This document shows, piece by piece, positions 27,749 to 37,941 of a DNA stretch of 64,000 nt. Within the stretch, counting starts at the first letter, position 1; the number at the start of each line of letters is the position of its first letter. Location: assembly GCF_005952805.1 (NCBI RefSeq), contig NZ_CP040709.1, positions 1,240,001 through 1,304,000 on the forward strand. Direction: 5' to 3'. The position numbers and the translations under genes were made by a program. The notes beneath the pieces are model-generated. The model did not search any database and was not told where the DNA came from. It saw only the letters and a program-made list of their open reading frames with translations. The stretch comes from Inhella inkyongensis (GTDB lineage Bacteria > Pseudomonadota > Gammaproteobacteria > Burkholderiales > Burkholderiaceae_C).

Positions 27749-27751
27749 TCC

Positions 27752-28438
27752 GTGGCCACTGACAACACCGATCTGCAAGCTGCGCTGGGCTATCGCTTTC
27801 GCGATGCACGCCTGCTGCAGCGTGCCCTGACGCACCGCAGCCACTCGGCGCAGCACTACGAGCGCCTGGAGTTTCTGGGCGATGCCGTGCTCAGCCTGGT
27901 GGTGAGCCAGTTGCTTTATGCCCGACAGGGGCAGGCTAGCGAGGGCAGCTTGTCGCGCATGCGGGCTCATTTGGTGCGGGAGGAAAGCCTGCATGCTTTG
28001 GCGCTGCAACTCGGTTTGCCGCGCCATTTGCGGCTGAGCGAGGGCGAGGCCAAGGGCGGCGGCGCGGCCCGCGCTTCCATCCTGGCCGATGCCTTGGAGG
28101 CCTTGATCGGGGCCATCCATCTGGACGGGGGTTTCGAGGCCGCCGCGCAGTTTGTGCGTCGTCAGTTCGAGCCCCTGATGCAGGACGACGCCGACGCCGA
28201 GCGTTGGGCCAAGGACGCCAAGACCGCCCTGCAGGAGTGGTTGCAGGCGCGCCGGCACGCCTTGCCGCAATACCGCATCGTTGCCACCCAAGGGCAGGCT
28301 CATGCCCAAGTTTTTGAAGTCGAGGCGGCCGTGGCGCAACTGGGGCTGGCCAGCACCGGTCGCGGTGCCTCGCGCCGTGCGGCCGAGCAGCAGGCCGCTG
28401 CGCAACTGCTGGCCCGATTGAACGAAGGCACTCCGTGA
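27752..28438 (+). CDS. rnc: Ribonuclease III
   Basis: Double-strand-specific endoribonuclease for rRNA precursor and mRNA processing. GTG start at 27752, 228 residues. The catalytic signature [13 protein letters not shown] is at about 32-44 and the second acidic motif in [20 protein letters not shown] at about 110-129. The C-terminal double-stranded RNA-binding domain (about 155-225) ends [18 protein letters not shown]. Overlaps era by four bases, the classical rnc-era arrangement. Confidence 0.98.
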   Translation: MATDNTDLQAALGYRFRDARLLQRALTHRSHSAQHYERLEFLGDAVLSLVVSQLLYARQGQASEGSLSRMRAHLVREESLHALALQLGLPRHLRLSEGEAKGGGAARASILADALEALIGAIHLDGGFEAAAQFVRRQFEPLMQDDADAERWAKDAKTALQEWLQARRHALPQYRIVATQGQAHAQVFEVEAAVAQLGLASTGRGASRRAAEQQAAAQLLARLNEGTP

Positions 28439-29436
28439 CCGAAGACCAAACCCCCTCGATTCCCCCGTCTGAGGCCGATACGGCCGGGCAGCGCTGCGGC
28501 CTGATCGCCATCGTCGGACGGCCCAATGTGGGCAAGTCCACGTTGCTCAATGCCTTGGTGGGCCAGAAGGTGTCCATCACCTCAAAAAAGGCGCAGACCA
28601 CGCGCCACCGCATCACCGGCGTGCGCACGCGCGAGCAGACCCAGTTTGTGTTCGTTGACACGCCCGGCTTTCAGACCCAGCACGGCAACGCCCTGAACCG
28701 CAACCTCAATCGCACCGTCACAGGCGCCTTGGCCGATGTGGACTTGGTGTTGCTGGTGGTGGAGGCCGGTCGCTTTGGTCTGGATGACGCCAAGGTGCTG
28801 AGCCTGCTGCCCAAAGACAAGCCGGCCGTGCTGGTGGCCAACAAGCTGGACGCCATCCACCGCCGTGCCGACCTGCTGCCCTGGCTCAAGGACATGCAGG
28901 AACGCCATCCCTTTGCCGAGTTCGTGCCGCTCAGCGCCAAGAAGCAGGCCGATGTCGATCGCCTGTTCTCCATCCTGGCGCCGCATCTGCCCGAACAGAG
29001 CTGGTTCTTTGAAGAAGACGCGCTGACCGACCGCAGCGAACGCTTCCTGGCCTCCGAGCTGATTCGCGAAAAGCTCTTCCGCCTGACCGGCGATGAGTTG
29101 CCCTACAGCTGCACGGTGGTGATCGAGAAGTGGGATGAAGAGGCCGCACCTGAACCCGCGCCGGTGCCTGCCAAGAAGGGTAAAGGCGGACTGCCTGCCA
29201 TTCCGAAGGCCCGGGTGCCTCTGCGCCGCATTGCCGCCACCATCATCGTGGAGCGTGATGCGCACAAAGGCATGGTGATTGGCGAGGGCGGTGAGCGCCT
29301 CAAGCGCATCGGCTCTGAGGCGCGCCAGGAATTGGAGCGTCTGACCGAGTCCAAAGTCTTTCTGGAACTCTTCGTCAAGGTCCGCTCGGGCTGGGCCGAC
29401 AGCGAAGAGCACCTTCGCTCCTACGGCTACGAGTAG
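28435..29436 (+). CDS. era: Ribosome-assembly GTPase Era
   Basis: GTPase binding the 3' end of 16S rRNA during 30S maturation. GTG start inside the rnc stop codon; 333 residues, slightly longer than the usual 300. G1 [12 protein letters not shown], the TTRHR switch, DTPGFQ and NKLDAI are visible, then a KH domain with [20 protein letters not shown]. The extra length comes from an N-terminal tail and a Pro/Lys/Ala-rich insertion (about 237-262, with [13 protein letters not shown]) inside the KH domain region. Confidence 0.97.
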   Translation: MTEDQTPSIPPSEADTAGQRCGLIAIVGRPNVGKSTLLNALVGQKVSITSKKAQTTRHRITGVRTREQTQFVFVDTPGFQTQHGNALNRNLNRTVTGALADVDLVLLVVEAGRFGLDDAKVLSLLPKDKPAVLVANKLDAIHRRADLLPWLKDMQERHPFAEFVPLSAKKQADVDRLFSILAPHLPEQSWFFEEDALTDRSERFLASELIREKLFRLTGDELPYSCTVVIEKWDEEAAPEPAPVPAKKGKGGLPAIPKARVPLRRIAATIIVERDAHKGMVIGEGGERLKRIGSEARQELERLTESKVFLELFVKVRSGWADSEEHLRSYGYE

Positions 29437-29594
29437 GACGTGCGCCCCCAGTCTGCGCCGGCGCTCCGCCACCCCCCAGGGGGACTGAGCCCGGACGCAA
29501 CGAGTCCAGGGGACTCGTTGTGCCTGGCGAAGGCCGATCCGCGCTGCGGTCAGCTTGCCCGCCTTGGGGCGGCCCGGCGGCGGGCAGGGCTCGT
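29437..29594. repeat. Extragenic palindromic repeat block between era and recO
   Basis: No gene fits this gap. It contains CCCCCCAGGGGG (about 29473-29484), a perfect ten-pair hairpin CAACGAGTCC/GGACTCGTTG (29498-29507 with 29511-29520) and a GC-rich imperfect dyad GCCCGCCTTGGGGCGGCCCG-type stretch near 29560-29590. This composition is typical of dispersed intergenic palindromic repeats in Burkholderiales genomes. It separates recO from its operon partners and may act as an RNA-processing or attenuation element. Confidence 0.65.
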
Positions 29595-30359
29595 ATGAGG
29601 TCACTCAGCTTGCATGCTTATGTGCTGCACAGCTACGACTGGAGCGACTCCAGCCTGGTTCTGGATGTCTTTACCCGCGAGCAAGGCCGTCTGGCTGTGG
29701 TGGCCAAGGGGGCCAAGCGGCCCACTTCGCAGCTGCGCGCGGTGCTGCTGCCCATGCAGGCTTTGCAGATCCAGCTGACCCGCCCCAAGGGTGCCGAGCC
29801 GGTTGAGGTGCACACCCTGCGCACGGCCGAGTGGACGGCCAGCCATCCGATGCCGCGTGGCGCCGCCTTGTTGGCGGCCTACTACCTGAACGAATTGCTG
29901 ATGCGGCTGTTGCCGCGCGCCGAGCCTTTTGCGGGCCTGTTCGAACCCTATGCCCATGCGATGGCCGGCTTGAGCCTGGCGCCCGAGGCGCCCGATGCCT
30001 GGCTGCGCGCCTTTGAGCTGACGCTGCTGCGCGAGCTTGGCTTTCTGCCCGATCTGACCGAGGACAGCCTGCGGCAAACCGGCCTGCAGGCCGAGCGTCT
30101 CTATGCCCTGTCTCCGGAGTTGGGTCTGGTGCCGGCGGGCGATGTGGCGGGGCTGAGTGGGGCCAGCTGGCTGGAGCTGGCTTTCACCCTGAGCCAGAGC
30201 CTGCCCGAACTGGCGCGCAGTGCCGCCGTGGCCCGCGAGCGCGTCGCCCTCAAGGCGGTGTTGCGCCGACTGCTGAACTACCATCTTGGCCATCAGGCCC
30301 TGCGCAGCCGCTCCGTGCTGCATCAGACCCACGACCTTCTCGCTCTGGCTCGCTCTTGA
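29595..30359 (+). CDS. recO: DNA repair protein RecO
   Basis: Mediator in the RecFOR pathway that loads RecA on SSB-coated DNA. ATG 29595 ([20 protein letters not shown]) gives 254 residues, normal for the family; a longer upstream frame runs through the palindromic repeat and is rejected. The N-terminal OB-fold (about 1-80) has [21 protein letters not shown] and the rest is the helical domain with [13 protein letters not shown]. The four-cysteine zinc site of some RecO proteins is absent, as in other proteobacteria. Confidence 0.95.
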   Translation: MRSLSLHAYVLHSYDWSDSSLVLDVFTREQGRLAVVAKGAKRPTSQLRAVLLPMQALQIQLTRPKGAEPVEVHTLRTAEWTASHPMPRGAALLAAYYLNELLMRLLPRAEPFAGLFEPYAHAMAGLSLAPEAPDAWLRAFELTLLRELGFLPDLTEDSLRQTGLQAERLYALSPELGLVPAGDVAGLSGASWLELAFTLSQSLPELARSAAVARERVALKAVLRRLLNYHLGHQALRSRSVLHQTHDLLALARS

Positions 30360-30367
30360 ATCCTTTG

Positions 30368-31129
30368 ATGGCTCCCTATTCCGCCGATGCGCGTTGTGCG
30401 CTGTCGGTCAACGTCAACAAGGTGGCGCTGCTGCGCAACACCCGGCACCTGGGCATCCCCAGCGTGACCCGCGCCGCCGAGCTCTGCCTGCAGGCAGGTG
30501 CGCAGGGCATCACCGTGCACCCCCGGCCCGATGAGCGTCACATCCGCGCCAGCGATGTGCATGAGTTGGCCGCCTTGCTCAAGGCCTGGCCCCATGCCGA
30601 ATTCAATATCGAGGGCAACCCGACCCACAATCTGATGGAGCTGGTGCGCACCCTGCGACCGCACCAGGCCACTTTTGTGCCCGATGGCGTCGACCAGTTC
30701 ACCTCCGACCACGGCTGGAGCTTGCCCCAGGATGCCGAGCGCCTGCGGCCGCTGATTGCCGAGTGCCGCGCCCTGGGTGTGCGGGTCAGCCTCTTCATGG
30801 ACCCGCTGCCGCAGGCCATGGCCTTGGCGGCCGCGTTGGGCGCCGACCGGGTGGAGCTCTACACCGAGCCCTATGCCGCTGCGCATGGCCAAACCGGCCA
30901 GGCCGAGCAACTGGCGCGCTATGCACAGGCCGCCCAAGCTGCACTGGCGGCAGGCTTGGGGGTCAATGCCGGGCACGATCTGAATCGCGCCAACTTGACC
31001 GACTTCCTGCGCGCCGTGCCCGGTGTGCAGGAGGTGTCGATTGGCCACGCGCTGATTGCCGATGCCCTCGAGCTGGGCTACGCCGCCACGGTGCGCGACT
31101 ACCTGGCTTGCATTCAGGCCGCGCAGTGA
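30368..31129 (+). CDS. pdxJ: Pyridoxine 5'-phosphate synthase
   Basis: Condenses 1-deoxy-D-xylulose 5-phosphate with 3-amino-2-oxopropyl phosphate to form pyridoxine 5'-phosphate, the last ring-forming step of DXP-dependent vitamin B6 synthesis. TIM barrel with [14 protein letters not shown] (about 11-24), [34 protein letters not shown] and GVNAGHDLN, the family's phosphate and active-site segments. The ATG at 30368 gives 253 residues; a TTG at 30356 overlapping the recO stop is a possible alternative start. acpS overlaps its end, the usual pdxJ-acpS pair. Confidence 0.97.
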   Translation: MAPYSADARCALSVNVNKVALLRNTRHLGIPSVTRAAELCLQAGAQGITVHPRPDERHIRASDVHELAALLKAWPHAEFNIEGNPTHNLMELVRTLRPHQATFVPDGVDQFTSDHGWSLPQDAERLRPLIAECRALGVRVSLFMDPLPQAMALAAALGADRVELYTEPYAAAHGQTGQAEQLARYAQAAQAALAAGLGVNAGHDLNRANLTDFLRAVPGVQEVSIGHALIADALELGYAATVRDYLACIQAAQ

Positions 31130-31527
31130 TCGTCGGGTTGGGGACGGATCTGTGCAGCATCGAGCGCATGGCCTCGGTGTGGCAGCGCCAAGGCGAGCGC
31201 TTCGCCGCCAAGGTGCTGGGGCCAGACGAATTGGCCTTGTTCAATGAACGCCTGGCGCGCTCCGCTCCGCGCGGCATGGCCTTTCTGGCCACCCGCTTTG
31301 CCGCCAAGGAGGCGTTTTCCAAGGCCATCGGTTTGGGAATGCGCCCACCCATGAATTGGCAGTCCTGCCAGACCCTGCCGGGCACCCAGGGCGAGCCCGT
31401 GCTGCACCTGCAGGGCGAGTTGGCACGCTGGATGGCCGAGCGCCGCTGGCTGGCGCGGGTGAGCCTGTCCGATGAACGCCAGTTCGCACTGGCCACCGTT
31501 TTGATTCAAGAGATTGCCCATGATTGA
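31126..31527 (+). CDS. acpS: Holo-[acyl-carrier-protein] synthase
   Basis: Transfers the 4'-phosphopantetheine arm of CoA to apo-ACP. The GTG start overlaps the pdxJ stop; 133 residues. The signatures are visible: [12 protein letters not shown] at the N-terminus with the Mg-binding Asp, and [20 protein letters not shown] with the conserved K-E-A pattern at about 55-74. The stop overlaps nagZ by eight bases. Confidence 0.96.
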   Translation: MIVGLGTDLCSIERMASVWQRQGERFAAKVLGPDELALFNERLARSAPRGMAFLATRFAAKEAFSKAIGLGMRPPMNWQSCQTLPGTQGEPVLHLQGELARWMAERRWLARVSLSDERQFALATVLIQEIAHD

Positions 31528-32593
31528 AGCCACCGCCCACGCCCCCCTGGTCCTGGACATTGCGGGCACGACCCTGAACGCCGCGGATCGGCGCCGGCTC
31601 AAGCACCCGCTGACTGGGGGCCTGATCCTGTTCGGCCGCAATTTCGAGAGCCGTGCCCAGCTGACCGCGCTGACGGCCGAAATCAAGGCGCTGCGGCCTG
31701 ATGTGCTGATCTGTATCGACCACGAGGGTGGGCGCGTGCAGCGCTGTCGCAGCGATGGCTTCACGCATCTGCCTCCTATGCGCCGCTTGGGCGAGCTGTG
31801 GATGCAGGACGCTTTGCAGGCTTGCGCCGCGGCGGTGGCCTGTGGCCATGTGTTGGCGGCCGAGCTGCGTGCCTGTGGCGTGGACTTCAGCTTCACGCCG
31901 GTCCTTGACCTGGACCATGGCGGCTCCTCGGTGATCGGCGACCGGGCCTTTCACCGCGACCCGCGCGTCGTGGCCTTGTTGGCCCAGAGCCTGATGCACG
32001 GGCTGCTCCAGGCCGGCATGCAGGCTTGTGGCAAGCACTTTCCCGGGCATGGCTTTGTGAAGGCCGACAGTCACCACGAGATCCCGGTGGACCGGCGCAG
32101 CCTCAAGGCCATCCTGTCGGACGACGCGGCGCCCTATCCGCATCTGGCGGGGGTGATGGCCTCGGTGATGCCGGCCCATGTGATCTACCCCAAGGTCGAT
32201 TCCCGACCAGCGGGCTTCTCGGCGCGCTGGCTCAAAGACATCTTGCGCGAGCGCCTGCGCTTCACCGGCGCGGTGTTTTCCGATGACCTCTCGATGGCCG
32301 GCGCGCGGGAGCTCGATGGCCGCGCCATCAGCTTCACCGAGGGCGCGGTGGCGGCGCTGCAGGCGGGCTGCGACCTGGTGTTGCTGTGCAATGAATCGCT
32401 GGTGGACGAAGGTGCCGCCATCGACGCCCTGCTGGCCGGTCTGCAAAGCGCGCATGCCAGCGGCGAGTGGCAGCCGGATGAGGAAAGCGAACAGCGCCGG
32501 TTGGCGCTCTTGCCGCAATCCGTTCCGCTGCCCTGGGATGAGTTGATGGTGGACCCGCGCTACCACGCAGCGCTGGAAGCGCTGCCCGGCTGA
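31520..32593 (+). CDS. nagZ: Beta-N-acetylhexosaminidase NagZ
   Basis: Cytoplasmic GH3 enzyme removing N-acetylglucosamine from muropeptides in cell-wall recycling. ATG 31520 gives 357 residues. LILFGRNFESRAQL, DHEGGRVQRC, ACGKHFPGHGFVKADSH (with the catalytic loop His/Asp pair) and the nucleophile region FSDDLSMAGA are present. Last gene of the lepA operon here. The product feeds AmpR-type signalling in bacteria that have it; no ampR is seen in the window. Confidence 0.96.
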   Translation: MIEATAHAPLVLDIAGTTLNAADRRRLKHPLTGGLILFGRNFESRAQLTALTAEIKALRPDVLICIDHEGGRVQRCRSDGFTHLPPMRRLGELWMQDALQACAAAVACGHVLAAELRACGVDFSFTPVLDLDHGGSSVIGDRAFHRDPRVVALLAQSLMHGLLQAGMQACGKHFPGHGFVKADSHHEIPVDRRSLKAILSDDAAPYPHLAGVMASVMPAHVIYPKVDSRPAGFSARWLKDILRERLRFTGAVFSDDLSMAGARELDGRAISFTEGAVAALQAGCDLVLLCNESLVDEGAAIDALLAGLQSAHASGEWQPDEESEQRRLALLPQSVPLPWDELMVDPRYHAALEALPG

Positions 32594-32609
32594 GCGCGGG
32601 GTCAGCCGC

Positions 32610-33239
32610 TCAGCGCCCGCGACGGCGCAGTGTCAGCAGTCCCAGGCCCGTCGCAGCCAGCAGCAAGGCGCCGGGAGCGGGAACGGGCTGTGGGTTCGGC
32701 GGCACCGAGCCGCCCCCGGTCGGGCGAACCGGCGGCGTGCTTTGCAGTGCGGGGCCGAAGTACACGGCATGAGACAGGCCATTGACTTGCTTGCTCACAA
32801 CGCCACGGACGTTGAAGTCCAGCGACTGGATGCCGGTGCTGCCACCGTCAAACAGGTAAAGGCTGTAGTAGTTGGCCTGCTTCAGGCCAATGACGAACAG
32901 CCCCTTGGCCCGCTTGTTGTCGTCAAACTCCAGGGTGAAGTCCTTGCCCAGGTCCTCGAACACGCCGTTGTTCTCGGCGTCGCTCTTGCTGTAAATCCAG
33001 CCGCCTGTGGGCCCGTAGCCGAAGGGCTTGAAGGCCTCCAGCATGGTTTGTCGCTGGAAGTCGCTCAGCTCGCCGGTCAGGTTCCCTTGAAAGGCACCGA
33101 CGCAGGCCAGCGGGCGCAACAGCGTGAAGCCGGAGTCGCCGAGGTGGCAGTCGACGCTTGCGTTGTTGCCAACCGACTTGGCGAATGCGGGGCTCAACAA
33201 GGTGCCGAGCACCGCAAGGATCAGGGGGCGGATGGTCAT
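32610..33239 (-). CDS. PEP-CTERM sorting-domain exported protein
   Basis: A 209-residue secreted protein. N-terminal signal peptide (MTIRPLILAVLGTLLSPAFA), a beta-rich body with FTLEFDDNKRAKGLFVIGL and NYYSLYLFDGG, a Gly/Pro-rich linker, and a C-terminal sorting tripartite signal: VPAPG, a hydrophobic helix of about 15 residues and RRRGR. This is a variant of the PEP-CTERM signal recognised by exosortases; an exosortase B gene starts at 63376. Convergent with nagZ. The body family is not recognised. Its gene lies behind the rne terminator, so it should have its own promoter within 33240-33348. Confidence 0.85.
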   Translation of the reverse strand: MTIRPLILAVLGTLLSPAFAKSVGNNASVDCHLGDSGFTLLRPLACVGAFQGNLTGELSDFQRQTMLEAFKPFGYGPTGGWIYSKSDAENNGVFEDLGKDFTLEFDDNKRAKGLFVIGLKQANYYSLYLFDGGSTGIQSLDFNVRGVVSKQVNGLSHAVYFGPALQSTPPVRPTGGGSVPPNPQPVPAPGALLLAATGLGLLTLRRRGR

Positions 33240-33348
33240 GGATCGAGAGGGGGGAATGTCAGTGGCCGGGAGCGGCCCTGATCAGCCCGCGCACTCTAGG
33301 GAGTGATTGGGGAAAACCCTTGGCACTAAGTCACAGGGAGACAGCAAG

Positions 33349-33381
33349 AAAAAAGGCCGCCCCCCGGATGGGGGGCGGCCT
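33349..33381 (-). terminator. Rho-independent terminator of rne
   Basis: On the minus strand AGGCCGCCCCCC pairs with GGGGGGCGGCCT (twelve perfect pairs, four-base loop) and is followed by six T. It lies 20 bases after the rne stop codon. The remaining DNA up to 33239 shows a GGGTTTTCCCC run and no clear promoter for the PEP-CTERM gene. Confidence 0.92.
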
Positions 33382-33400
33382 AGAGACGGGAGCCGGGCGC

Positions 33401-36346
33401 TTAGGCGTCGAACGGCAACTTCACTTGGCTGAGATCCTTCTTGGTTTCCACCAAGATCAACGGACCTTGATCCAACACCGGTACGGGCGGACGCTCGCGC
33501 GGCACATGCACGGGCTTGGGCTCGGCGGCCATTTCGGCTTGCACCGCCGCGATCTTGGCGGCATCCGAGTGAACCCATTGCAGACCGGCGCCACTGGCCA
33601 GTTGCTGCAATTCGCTCAGAGGAAGGCGGTAGGCCGCCGGGGCGGGCGCAGCCTCCACAACCGCGGCCGTCGCATCGGCGGCGGGCGCTGGTAGTTCGGA
33701 TCGAACCGGAGCCTGGGGCGCTTCGGCCGGTGCCGGTTCGGCCTGGGCTGTTTCAGCGCTCAGTTCAAGTTGCTGCGGCGCCGATTCGTTGACCACGGCA
33801 CCGTTTTCAGCGCCGTTCTGTTCGCGCTCACGGCGCGGACCACGGCGACGGCGGCGGCGGCCTTCTTCGGGCTCGTGGCCCTCGGCCAAGTCGTCGTTGG
33901 GCGTGCCGGCTTCGGTCTCGACCCGGCCGACTTCGGCGTCCGAAATCGCTGCCGGGGCAGCGCTGCGTTCGGCAGCTTCGACGCTGTGCTCGTTGGCGTC
34001 GACGTTCACCTCGCCATCCGACTCCGTACCCGTCTCCCCATCGGCACCACGGCCACGGCCACGGCGACGACGACGGCGCCCTTGACGCTCTTCACTCAGG
34101 GACTGCGAGCTGGGTTCGCCATGCAGGGGCTCGATGCGCTCATCGGCATCGGGGGCCTTGCTGTCAATGAAGGCCGGCGGCGCATCGTGCAGTTCCTGGG
34201 CCGTGGCCGGCAGGGCTGCCAGTTGCTGGGCGGCTTGTGCGGCCTGGGCTTCGCTGTGCTCGCGGCGCTCGCCCCGCTCGCCCCGTTCGCGACGGCGCTT
34301 GCCACCCCCCTCACGCTGAGCTTCGCGCTGGCCATCACGCTGACCTTCCCGCTGTGCATCGCGGCCGGTCCCGTTCTGGCCTTCGATCTTGCTTTCGATC
34401 TTGCCTTCCTGTTGGCGTGCGGCGCGTTCCTGGCGGTCGCCGCGCTCGCTGCGGGCTTCGTCGTTGCGCCGCCCGCCGCGTTCACCGCGGTCGTTGCGAT
34501 CACCACGGCCCTTGCGGTCGCCACGGTCGCCACGGCCACCGCGGTCGCCACGATCATTGCGTTCGCTCTTGGCTTTGACTTCGTTGGCTGCCGGTGCGGG
34601 CGCCGGCGCAGGGGCGGGCGCTGGGGCGCTGAACAGACTCTTGATCCAACCAAAGAAGCCACCACCCGCGGCGGTGACGGCGGGTGCCGGGGCCGGGGAG
34701 ACGGCGGGGGCGGGGGGCGGTGCAGGCGGTGGGGCCAGCGGCGCCGGCTGGTCGGGTAGCACGCCCTTGATCAGCGGCTCCTGGCGCGGCTTGGCCTTTT
34801 CACGACGGGTGATGCCCACCTCGTCGCTGGGCTCCTCGATCATGGTGTAGCTGGCCTTGAAGGCGTCCAGACGCGGGTCGTCGTGGCGCAGGCGCTCCAG
34901 CTTGTAGTTCGGGGTTTCCAGATGCGGGTTGGGGATCAGCAGCACGTTGACACGCTGCTTCAACTCGATCTTGGTGATTTCGGCGCGCTTTTCGTTCAGC
35001 AGGAAGCTGGTCACTTCCACCGGCACCTGCACATGCACGGCGGCGGTGTTGTCCTTCATGGACTCTTCCTGGACCATGCGCAGGATCTGCAGCGCAGAGC
35101 TCTCGGTGTCGCGAATGTGGCCGGTGCCGTTGCAGCGCGGGCAGGTGATGTGGCTGCCTTCGCTCAGCGCCGGGCGCAGGCGTTGGCGGCTCAGCTCCAG
35201 CAGGCCGAACTTGCTGATCGAGCTGAACTGCACGCGGGCCCGGTCGTGGCGCAGGGCGTCGCGCAGTCGCGTCTCGACCTCGCGGCGGTTCTTGCCCTCT
35301 TCCATGTCGATGAAGTCGACGACGATCAAGCCGCCCAGATCGCGCAGGCGGCACTGGCGGGCGATTTCGTCGGCCGCTTCCAGGTTGGTGCGGGTGGCGG
35401 TTTCCTCGATGTCGCTGCCACGGGTGGCGCGCGCCGAGTTCACGTCCACGCTCACCAGGGCCTCGGTGTGGTCGATCACGATCGCGCCGCCCGAGGGCAG
35501 GTTCACCGTGCGGCTGAAGGCCGTCTCGATCTGATGCTCGATCTGGAAGCGGCTGAACAGCGGCGCGTCATCGCGGTAGCGCTTGACGCGATTGGCGGTG
35601 TCCGGCATCACGTGGGCCATGAACTGCTTGGCCTGTTCGTAGATGTCGTCGGTGTCGATCAGGATCTCGCCCACATCCGCATGGAAGTAGTCGCGGATGG
35701 CGCGGATCACCAGGCTGCTCTCCTGGTAGATCAGGTAGGCACCCTTGCCACCCTTGGCGGCGTCGTCAATCGCGCTCCAGAGCTTGAGCAGGTAGTTCAA
35801 GTCCCACTGCAGCTCGGCGGCCGAGCGGCCTATGCCGGCCGTGCGGGCGATCAGGCTCATGCCCTTGGGATAGTCCAGGCTCTCGAGGTTCTCTTTGAGT
35901 TCCTCGCGGTCCTCGCCCTCGATGCGGCGGGAGACACCGCCCCCGCGCGGGTTGTTGGGCATCAACACCACATAGCGGCCGGCCAGGGAAATGAAGGTGG
36001 TCAGCGCCGCGCCCTTGTTGCCGCGCTCTTCCTTTTCCACCTGGACCAGCAGTTCCTGGCCTTCCTTGATGACGTCGTTGATGCGGGCGTCACGGGCGGA
36101 CACGCCCTCCTTGAAATAGGAGCGGGCGATTTCCTTGAAGGGCAGGAAGCCGTGGCGGTCCTCGCCGTAGTCGACGAAGCAGGCCTCCAGCGAGGGCTCG
36201 ACGCGCGTGACGACGGCCTTGTAGATGTTGCCCTTGCGCTGTTCGCGCCCTTCGATTTCGGTTTCGAAGTCGATTAGTTTTTGGCCATCGACAACGGCCA
36301 GGCGACGCTCTTCGGGCTGCGTCGCGTTGATGAGCATGCGTTTCAT
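33401..36346 (-). CDS. rne: Ribonuclease E (Rne/Rng family)
   Basis: Essential endoribonuclease for mRNA decay and RNA processing, organiser of the degradosome. ATG at complement 36344-36346 ([20 protein letters not shown]) gives 981 residues; an in-frame GTG six codons upstream is less likely. The catalytic half (about 1-510) shows the S1 domain with [48 protein letters not shown] with the Mg-binding aspartates, and the Zn-link CPRCNGTG. The C-terminal half (about 540-981) is disordered: Pro/Ala-rich, then R/G/D/E-rich repeats ([16 protein letters not shown]), the RNA- and partner-binding scaffold. Long plus-strand frames here are shadows. Confidence 0.97.
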   Translation of the reverse strand: MKRMLINATQPEERRLAVVDGQKLIDFETEIEGREQRKGNIYKAVVTRVEPSLEACFVDYGEDRHGFLPFKEIARSYFKEGVSARDARINDVIKEGQELLVQVEKEERGNKGAALTTFISLAGRYVVLMPNNPRGGGVSRRIEGEDREELKENLESLDYPKGMSLIARTAGIGRSAAELQWDLNYLLKLWSAIDDAAKGGKGAYLIYQESSLVIRAIRDYFHADVGEILIDTDDIYEQAKQFMAHVMPDTANRVKRYRDDAPLFSRFQIEHQIETAFSRTVNLPSGGAIVIDHTEALVSVDVNSARATRGSDIEETATRTNLEAADEIARQCRLRDLGGLIVVDFIDMEEGKNRREVETRLRDALRHDRARVQFSSISKFGLLELSRQRLRPALSEGSHITCPRCNGTGHIRDTESSALQILRMVQEESMKDNTAAVHVQVPVEVTSFLLNEKRAEITKIELKQRVNVLLIPNPHLETPNYKLERLRHDDPRLDAFKASYTMIEEPSDEVGITRREKAKPRQEPLIKGVLPDQPAPLAPPPAPPPAPAVSPAPAPAVTAAGGGFFGWIKSLFSAPAPAPAPAPAPAANEVKAKSERNDRGDRGGRGDRGDRKGRGDRNDRGERGGRRNDEARSERGDRQERAARQQEGKIESKIEGQNGTGRDAQREGQRDGQREAQREGGGKRRRERGERGERREHSEAQAAQAAQQLAALPATAQELHDAPPAFIDSKAPDADERIEPLHGEPSSQSLSEERQGRRRRRRGRGRGADGETGTESDGEVNVDANEHSVEAAERSAAPAAISDAEVGRVETEAGTPNDDLAEGHEPEEGRRRRRRGPRREREQNGAENGAVVNESAPQQLELSAETAQAEPAPAEAPQAPVRSELPAPAADATAAVVEAAPAPAAYRLPLSELQQLASGAGLQWVHSDAAKIAAVQAEMAAEPKPVHVPRERPPVPVLDQGPLILVETKKDLSQVKLPFDA

Positions 36347-36878
36347 CGGGTGTTCACTCTCCACGGTGGGTGCGCTGCCCTAGGGGCAGCATCAATGCAC
36401 GCGCGGTGAGTTGAACCGAGGAAGGAATCGCCCTGGGCGACGCGATCAGCTGCTTGGAAAGTGGCTTCGCGAAGCGTTGGCACGGGCGTGATCCGGGTCT
36501 CCGGCAGGGTTGCCTTTGCTCGCCCCTGCGGCCCAGCGGCAACGCCCGGCCCACCGGCGCTCAAGATTGGCGCGGTGTTCGGGGCGGCGGCTGAAAGCCG
36601 GGGAGGGGAAGCGGGGCAACATGCGGTTGGAGGGGCTGGAACACGCTGGGCGCAGATGCCGGCCTTGCGGCCCTCATCCACGCACTGGAAACCTTGTTTG
36701 GGTGTTGCCCACGCGGTGAGGCGCGGCAACTGGTTCAATCTCACTGCACTGACAGGGCTTCTGGCTCAGACCGCCGGCGCCACCTTGGGGCGCGACCTGC
36801 CTCTCAAAAGCCCCGCTGCATCACGGGTGCCTTCTGCGCCGCGCATAAAATCTTGTGAATCAACGACTTACAACACAG
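36347..36878. promoter_or_regulatory. Divergent rne/rluC control region
   Basis: About 530 bases without a convincing gene between the divergent rne and rluC starts. It holds the long 5' leader of rne, the place where RNase E autoregulates its own mRNA in E. coli; conservation of that hairpin could not be judged. For rluC a -10-like TAAAAT at 36846-36851 lies 27 bases before the chosen ATG, without a good -35. Short dyads such as CTGCCCCTAGGGGCAG-type sequence (about 36375-36391) lie in the rne leader. Confidence 0.55.
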
Positions 36879-37937
36879 ATGGCAGGCCGCATTATAGAAG
36901 CCAAAGCACGGCCCGCCCGGAGCGCCGCAGCAAAGAAACCCCAAGGTCCGGCCCCGGCCGTCCAGGCGGCGCCAGCGCCCAAGCCTGCGGTCCGACTCAT
37001 CACGGTTGACGAAGGCAGCGACGGGCAACGCCTGGACAACTTCTTGCTGCGCGAAATCAAGGGCGTGCCCAAGACCCTGGTCTATCGCGTGATCCGCGCT
37101 GGCGAGGTGCGGGTCAACAAGGGCAGGGCGCAGGCCGATACCCGCCTGGCCCTCGGCGACGTGGTTCGCATTCCCCCGGTGCGGGTGCCGGAGCCCAGCG
37201 GCCTGGCCGAGGCCGCGCCGCCGCGCGAGTTCCCCGTGCTGTTTGAGGACGAGCACCTGCTGGTCATCGACAAGCCCGCCGGCGTGGCCGTGCACGGTGG
37301 CTCGGGCGTGAGCTTCGGCGTCATTGAGCAATTGCGCCGTGCGCGCCCGCAGGCCAAGTTCCTGGAGCTGGTGCACCGACTGGACAAGGAAACCAGCGGC
37401 GTGTTGGTGCTGGCCAAGAAGCGCTCGGCGTTGACCCATTTGCAAGACCAGTTTCGGGGTCGAGAAACGGGCAAGACCTATGCGGCCTTGGTGTGGGGCG
37501 ATTGGCCGGAAAAGCTCAAGGTCATCGATGTGGCGCTGCACAAGTATCTGGATGCCGACGGCGAGCGCCGGGTTCGCCAGGTGACAAGCAGCCACGATCC
37601 CGCCGCCGAAGTCGCCAAGCGTTCGATTACCTTGGTGAAAGTGGTTGAGCGATTGGGGTGGGCCACGATCTTGGACGTGACCATCAAGACCGGCCGCACG
37701 CACCAGATCCGTGTGCATCTTGCGGAAGCCGGCCATGCCATCGTGGGCGACCCCAAGTACGGCGACTTCACCAAGAACCGCGACATTGCGCGGGGCCCCA
37801 AGCGCTTCGAGCGCATGTTTCTGCACGCCCGGCGCCTGAAGTTCACGCACCCCGCCACGCAGGCGGAGCTTTGCTGCGAAGCGGCCTTGCCGCCCGAGTG
37901 TCAAACACTCTGCCAATCCCTCACGGCTGGATCCTGA
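36879..37937 (+). CDS. rluC: 23S rRNA pseudouridine synthase RluC
   Basis: Converts U955, U2504 and U2580 of 23S rRNA to pseudouridine in E. coli. ATG 36879 (MAGRIIEAKARPAR) is preferred over GTG 36855, which lies almost on the -10 box; 352 residues. N-terminal basic Ala/Pro-rich tail, an S4-like domain (about 50-115: DGQRLDNFLLREIKGVPKTL), then the catalytic domain with the HRLDKETSGVL motif carrying the catalytic Asp, and KTGRTHQIRVHLAEAGHAIV. Divergent from rne as in many proteobacteria. Confidence 0.95.
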   Translation: MAGRIIEAKARPARSAAAKKPQGPAPAVQAAPAPKPAVRLITVDEGSDGQRLDNFLLREIKGVPKTLVYRVIRAGEVRVNKGRAQADTRLALGDVVRIPPVRVPEPSGLAEAAPPREFPVLFEDEHLLVIDKPAGVAVHGGSGVSFGVIEQLRRARPQAKFLELVHRLDKETSGVLVLAKKRSALTHLQDQFRGRETGKTYAALVWGDWPEKLKVIDVALHKYLDADGERRVRQVTSSHDPAAEVAKRSITLVKVVERLGWATILDVTIKTGRTHQIRVHLAEAGHAIVGDPKYGDFTKNRDIARGPKRFERMFLHARRLKFTHPATQAELCCEAALPPECQTLCQSLTAGS

Positions 37938-37941
37938 GCGC

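Noticed and set aside
29520..29594. N-terminal extension of RecO
   Set aside because: The frame is open but lies in the palindromic repeat block, and the ATG at 29595 gives the normal RecO N-terminus.
33770..34759. Plus-strand frame with many hydrophobic residues
   Set aside because: It is the complement of the Arg/Glu/Gly-rich tail of RNase E; hydrophobic-looking stretches result from complementing charged codons.
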